This document shows positions 60,211-64,000 of a DNA stretch of 64,000 nucleotides, one piece after another (positions within the stretch are counted from its first letter, which is position 1; every line of letters starts with the position of its first letter). The translations under genes and the position numbers were made by a program. Where the stretch lies: positions 81,260 through 145,259 of the forward strand of contig JAJEDN010000021.1 in NCBI GenBank assembly GCA_022821495.1, given 5' to 3'. The notes under the pieces are model-generated. The model did no database searches, had not been told where the DNA came from, and was given only the letters and a program-made list of their open reading frames with translations. This DNA is from Candidatus Poribacteria bacterium (GTDB taxonomy: Bacteria > Poribacteria > WGA-4E > WGA-3G).

Positions 60211-60963
60211 ATGGTTGCTTCCAATTCTCCGAATGCGGTAGAAAAGGGAAGGCTTGATGGAAAGGTTGTTGTGATTACCGGCGCGTCAAAAGGCATCGGT
60301 AAAGCGACCGCATCCGCTTTCGCGGCAGCAGGTGGAAAGGTGGTACTCGCTGCCCGAACACGCGAGACACTTGAACAGGTCGCAGCGGACCTTCAGGAAA
60401 GCGGTGCTGAAGCATTGGCTGTTCCAACGGATGTTACGGATGTGGATGCCGTGGAGCGACTTATTGAACGGACGCTTGATGTCTACCAACGTGTGGATAT
60501 CCTCGTCAACAATGCAGGTGTTGGCTATTTCGGACCGGTTGCGGATTTTGTGCCCGACGATTGGGACATGGTACTTAATTCCAATTTAAAGGCGATTTAT
60601 CTCTGCGCGAAGTACGCACTGCGGCCTATGTTAGCACAGGGCGGTGGACAGATTATTAATGTCCTTTCGATCGCTGCGAAGGTTGCGTTTGAAGCCTCAG
60701 CTGCTTATTGCGCAGCGAAAGCCGGCGCGTTAGCACTCACAAAGGTTTTAGCGAGCGAGGTCCGTCAGCAGAATATCCGAGTTACCGCGGTACTACCGGG
60801 TTCAGTGCATACGTCGTTTTGGGATGGTATTCCAGAACACCCAGATTTTGAACAGATGCTTAAGCCTGAACATGTAGCGGATACGATTGTTTCCGTTTGC
60901 GGGCAGCCGTCCGGTATGGTGACAGAAGAGATTGTGGTAATGCCCCCGCTTGGGATTCTTTAA
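60211..60963 (+). CDS. Short-chain dehydrogenase/reductase
   Basis: 250 residues from ATG 60211 (GAGG six bases upstream). The NADP/NAD loop is TGASKGIG, then NNAG in VDILVNNAGVG, the catalytic Ser in INVLSIAAK and Y-x3-K in AYCAAKAG. The end is PPLGIL without an extension. Substrate unassigned, but its position after folE and PTPS makes a sepiapterin- or pteridine-reductase-like step possible; a 3-oxoacyl-type reductase is the main alternative. A MITE-like repeat between folE and this gene may have broken the original operon. Confidence 0.88.
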   Translation: MVASNSPNAVEKGRLDGKVVVITGASKGIGKATASAFAAAGGKVVLAARTRETLEQVAADLQESGAEALAVPTDVTDVDAVERLIERTLDVYQRVDILVNNAGVGYFGPVADFVPDDWDMVLNSNLKAIYLCAKYALRPMLAQGGGQIINVLSIAAKVAFEASAAYCAAKAGALALTKVLASEVRQQNIRVTAVLPGSVHTSFWDGIPEHPDFEQMLKPEHVADTIVSVCGQPSGMVTEEIVVMPPLGIL

Positions 60964-61011
60964 TAGTGCTGGAGTTGTGAGGAGATTAGATCGCTATATC
61001 TGCGAGTGTGG

Positions 61012-62370
61012 TTAGGACCTGAAACGCCCAAGCCTTCGCCGGATGCGAACTTTACGGATGGCGCGTGCATCAGCGTCAGTGACTGTGATGATGGCATCGC
61101 CTAAACTCAGTTCAGTGCCGGTTTCTGGAATCGTTCCTGTCCGATCAAGGATATAACCGGCAACCGTCTCATAGTCGCCTTCGGGAATCGGGAGTCCATA
61201 GTATTCTTCAAGCAGATCGACTTCGGTTCTCGCATCGCATTCAAGGATATGTGGTGCGATGAGGCGGGCAAGGTCGGGACCATCACGTTCGTCGGCGAAT
61301 TCACCAACAATTTCTTCAACCAGATCTTCGATAGTAACGAGTCCGACAGTGCCGCCATATTCATCGACAGCAAATACCATTGTGTGTCGGGTATGTTGGA
61401 TCTCTTTGAGAAGGGCGTTAATATTTTTCGATTCGGGCACGTGCAACACCGTTCGGATAAACGCTTCGACTGTTTCGGGCAGGGTTTCCGATCTTTCGTG
61501 AGAATTCAGATCGGTTTCTGATTCAACGTCATCATAAATAACGTCCAATAGATTGACGATGCCAACGATGTTATATATCTTTTCTTCGTAGACTGGGATT
61601 CTTGAAAAACCGGATTCAGCGGCGATTTGCAAAAAGTCTTCGCATTTTGTATTTTTTTCAATTGCAATAATATCAACAAGCGGAACCATAACTTGTGCGA
61701 CCGTCCGATTTTGTAGATTGAGTAGGCTATGAATCATCCGGCGTTGGTCGGTGTATAAGTTCCCGGAACGTTCTCCCATCGTTGCGAGGAGTCTTAACTC
61801 TTCACGTTGGGCATCGGGGCTGGGGGTACTTTTACCTCTGTCTACAAGCCGGATAATGAATTTTGTCAAGGTTTGTACAAGGTAAATTAGCGGGGCTAAT
61901 GCTAATTCAGAGAACCGTAACGGATAGGCATAACGCAAAGCGAGACTGTCTGCCTTGACGCGAAAGATAGTTTTTGGCAAGATCTCACCGAAGATGAGGA
62001 GCAGCGTCGTTACCCAAAGGATAGCGATCGGTTCTTGTAAATTTTCTACGTTGGGGAAGACTCGCCCTGTCAACTGGTCTCCAAATTGTGCGATTAAGAT
62101 ATTTGCCAGATTTGTCCCGACTAACGTAAGGGCGAGCATTCTATCTGGAGATTCGACCAAACGGTGGACAATTTCCGCTTTGGCGTCCTTGGATTCAACG
62201 AGTTGGTTGATTCGGATTTTATTAACGGATACAAGTGCCGTTTCCGAACCGGAGTAGAAGGCTGATAGCACGAGGCAGACGAGTACCGCTACCACGAATG
62301 AACTGAGTATGATAATCTGCCCTGTACTACTGGCACCAATTAAGAAGAGAGATAATAAAAAAATTTTCAA
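61012..62370 (-). CDS. CNNM/CorC-type membrane protein with CBS pair (paralog 1)
   Basis: 452 residues. The DUF21 (CNNM) membrane domain spans about 1-185 with four helices and the SAFYSGSETALVSVNKIRINQL motif. Two CBS domains follow (VAQVMVPLVDIIAIEKNTK, AFIRTVLHVPESKNINALLKEI, VFAVDEYGGTVGLVTIEDLVEEIVGE) and the C-terminal CorC/HlyC FAD-like domain (LECDARTEVDLLEEYYGL). Proteins of this group export or regulate Mg2+ or Co2+; many are annotated hemolysins without evidence. It follows its paralog at 62392 by 21 bases, so they are one operon and may pair as a heterodimer. Confidence 0.9.
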   Translation of the reverse strand: MKIFLLSLFLIGASSTGQIIILSSFVVAVLVCLVLSAFYSGSETALVSVNKIRINQLVESKDAKAEIVHRLVESPDRMLALTLVGTNLANILIAQFGDQLTGRVFPNVENLQEPIAILWVTTLLLIFGEILPKTIFRVKADSLALRYAYPLRFSELALAPLIYLVQTLTKFIIRLVDRGKSTPSPDAQREELRLLATMGERSGNLYTDQRRMIHSLLNLQNRTVAQVMVPLVDIIAIEKNTKCEDFLQIAAESGFSRIPVYEEKIYNIVGIVNLLDVIYDDVESETDLNSHERSETLPETVEAFIRTVLHVPESKNINALLKEIQHTRHTMVFAVDEYGGTVGLVTIEDLVEEIVGEFADERDGPDLARLIAPHILECDARTEVDLLEEYYGLPIPEGDYETVAGYILDRTGTIPETGTELSLGDAIITVTDADARAIRKVRIRRRLGRFRS

Positions 62371-62391
62371 TTGTTAAGTATCCGATATCGG

Positions 62392-63750
62392 TTATTGTTG
62401 TATTTCCGTTTCAGTTTCGTCGGCAATCGGCACTTTAATAAACAAGTTTGTGATAACGTTCCCTTCTGTAGCGAGAATTTCAAATTCGATACCGTTTTCG
62501 TCGATATACGATTCACTGACAGAGGGAATTCGCCCGAAGAGTCCAAGGGCATAACCGCCAATAGTGTCGGCGTCGTCTTCACTGAGTTTTAGTTCAAATT
62601 GTTGGTTCAGTTCTCGGATACTCATACGTCCGGAGGCTTCAAGTAACAAGGGGTCTTCAGAGTGTTTGACAAAGTCAGGTGGCGCGTCATCTCGGTCATG
62701 TTCATCGACGATGTCGCCGACGACCTGTTCAACGATGTCTTCGGAAGTGACGATGCCTGAGACACCGCCATATTCGTCTCGAAGAATTGCCATTTTGGTT
62801 TTTTCCCGGGCCAGTTGTAGTAATAACATCCCGATTTTACGGGTTCCAAGGACGGAGAGAGGTTCGCGAATAAGGGAGTTACTGGATGGGACTTCAGAAA
62901 TCTGCTCCCGTTTTTCGAGAAAGGCATCAATCGTAAGTGAATTGATGGCGGCGTGTCGCCACAGCGCGAAGTCTTTAACATAGAAAATCCCACAGATGTT
63001 ATCAATTTGATCTTGATAGACGGGGATGCGTGAAAATCCGTATTCTTTTGCTTGCTTTAATGTTTCTTGGATAGTATTTGAGGTTGGGACTGCAATGACT
63101 TCGGTGCGCGGTACCATAATTTCTTTGGCATCAATGTCCTGCAATTGAAGGATATTGCTCACAATTTCCCGCTCATCGGGTGGAAGGGCTTCTTCGTGGT
63201 AAGTATTGAGGATCTCTTTAAAGTCTGTTGTAGTAAAGTCTTCCGTGGGGGGTAAATGCCCACCAAATATTGGAACGAGAAAATCAATAATTCGGCGTAG
63301 CAATTCGCGTAGCGGGGTGATAACCACTGAAAATCCCCAGAGGAGCGGTGCCGTTATTTTCGCAAAGGATTCCGCGTGCTTAATAGCAAAGGTTTTTGGT
63401 GTCATCTCCCCGAAAATGAGCATGAGGGATATATTGAGGGCTAAGGCAATGACGAAACGGATGGATTCGGCGTACGGAAGTGCGTTTTCGATAAACGAGA
63501 GCATGAGGATTGCGAACGCGACGTTGACAAGGTTATTACCGAGCAGGACGGTGATAAACAATCTACGGGGGTTGTCAACAAAGTTGACAATTGCAGAGGT
63601 GCTGCCCTTTTCAATACGAATCCGCTCGATTTGGACTTGAGTCAATGCGCATAAAGCTGTCTCGGAGCCGGAGAAAAAGCCAGAAAGGACAAGTAAACCT
63701 GTCAAGCCAGTCAGATAGGGCAGATGGGGGAGTAGTGGAACAACATCCAT
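62392..63750 (-). CDS. CNNM/CorC-type membrane protein with CBS pair (paralog 2)
   Basis: 452 residues, the same length as paralog 1. DUF21 domain with LSGFFSGSETALCALTQVQIERI near the start and LIFGEMTPKTFAIKHAESFAK. The CBS pair includes AKEIMVPRTEVIAVPTSNTI and AILRDEYGGVSGIVTSEDIVEQVVGDIVDEHD. The CorC/HlyC domain ends in FEILATEGNVITNLFIKVPIADE. It is the promoter-proximal gene of the pair. Membrane-bound, four helices, CBS domains in the cytosol that may bind ATP-Mg. Confidence 0.9.
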   Translation of the reverse strand: MDVVPLLPHLPYLTGLTGLLVLSGFFSGSETALCALTQVQIERIRIEKGSTSAIVNFVDNPRRLFITVLLGNNLVNVAFAILMLSFIENALPYAESIRFVIALALNISLMLIFGEMTPKTFAIKHAESFAKITAPLLWGFSVVITPLRELLRRIIDFLVPIFGGHLPPTEDFTTTDFKEILNTYHEEALPPDEREIVSNILQLQDIDAKEIMVPRTEVIAVPTSNTIQETLKQAKEYGFSRIPVYQDQIDNICGIFYVKDFALWRHAAINSLTIDAFLEKREQISEVPSSNSLIREPLSVLGTRKIGMLLLQLAREKTKMAILRDEYGGVSGIVTSEDIVEQVVGDIVDEHDRDDAPPDFVKHSEDPLLLEASGRMSIRELNQQFELKLSEDDADTIGGYALGLFGRIPSVSESYIDENGIEFEILATEGNVITNLFIKVPIADETETEIQQ

Positions 63751-64000
63751 TCTTTTTTTGAAGCAATCTTTTGGATCGTTTGCGAACCGAAATTGCTATT
63801 AATCATACTGAATTAGCGATAGTGTATAACCCGTTCACCTTATGCTTTAGATTATAATTATAACTATAGTTTGGACAGTTTGATCAAATTACAAGTTATG
63901 AAAAGTTGGCAGTGTTCTCCCGTTAGAGCTCCCGAACAGATGTTAGGATTGCCTTCTAAACCTGTTTTTGGGTCTCTATTGTGTTAGAAACGCCTGCTTT
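63751..64000. other. Right-end intergenic DNA without a recognised gene
   Basis: No supported gene in these 250 bases. The word ACTATAGTTTGGACA near 63862 also follows the element at 33331, so a small repeat is likely here. Confidence 0.5.

Overview
The window reads as a stretch of bacterial chromosome of roughly 50% GC, with short intergenic gaps, the standard stop codons and many textbook sigma-70 promoters (TTGACA, 17 bp, TATAAT). Its gene mix is exported LamG and concanavalin-like proteins, CRTAC1-type FG-GAP/ASPIC-UnbV proteins, a sulfatase, phytanoyl-CoA dioxygenase, Gfo/Idh/MocA and mandelate-racemase-like enzymes, Rieske proteins and ECF sigma/beta-propeller fusions. This suggests an uncultivated marine or sponge-associated lineage such as Candidatus Poribacteria, or a Planctomycetes-like group. 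That placement is inference from gene content; no rRNA or tRNA gene is visible to confirm it.

Layout. 1-6.2 kb (minus): a methyltransferase cut by the window edge, a cupin, two tandem LamG exported proteins, a CRTAC1-like protein with a TPR partner, a carboxymuconolactone-decarboxylase-like protein and TatA. 6.4-13.9 kb (plus): serA, an ATP-grasp-like protein coupled to a PhyH dioxygenase, another LamG protein, a Gfo/Idh/MocA oxidoreductase and a methyltransferase. 14.0-16.4 kb: a lone AT-richer gene with its own promoter, combining an Swt1-type HEPN domain, a coiled coil and a RecJ C-terminal-like domain; it is a defence candidate. 16.5-22.8 kb: an orphan efflux adaptor with msrA, a HEAT-repeat lipoprotein, two overlapping genes of unknown function and a sugar isomerase. 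23-28.6 kb: two concanavalin-like exported proteins, an ADP-ribosyltransferase-like gene with a partner, a SUMF1-like protein and a second CRTAC1-like protein. 28.7-36.9 kb: an enolase-superfamily enzyme, glyA, two paralogous lipoproteins, a sulfatase and a sigma factor fused through a membrane helix to a beta-propeller. 37-43.9 kb: two Rieske/helical-domain paralogs around an ankyrin gene, a WD40 protein and an HhH protein. 44-47.2 kb: a PD-(D/E)XK-like nuclease, then a DUF3419 / heme-oxygenase-like diiron oxidase / GNAT operon that looks biosynthetic. 47.3-51.2 kb: two MORN-like zinc-ribbon paralogs, an HNH remnant, a LamG protein and a toxin-antitoxin pair. 51.3-56.9 kb: a CBM9-like/DUF5916 barrel protein, an IsrB-type (RuvC-only) OMEGA insertion element and a broken DUF4159 gene. 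57.2-61 kb: a rhodanese and a likely tetrahydropterin pathway (GTP cyclohydrolase I, a fused double PTPS, an SDR). 61-63.8 kb: two CNNM/CorC paralogs.

The observation most likely to be new is a short C-terminal motif, V-x-P-x2-[KR]-L-x-[TV]-[TA]-W-G-x-[LI]-K, at or near the end of seven exported or membrane proteins with unrelated folds (LamG, concanavalin-like, beta-propeller). It behaves like a sorting or anchoring tag. Other prominent points are the HEPN/RecJ-C gene, the ADP-ribosyltransferase-like pair, the membrane-spanning sigma factor, the IsrB element lodged between promoter/RBS and start codon of a gene that also carries an in-frame TGA, and the DUF3419-HDO-GNAT cluster. Intergenic DNA is rich in small repeats: elements with TTAGGACTTACGCA termini, hairpins whose arms covary between copies, and a shared ACCGCAAGG leader before unrelated genes.
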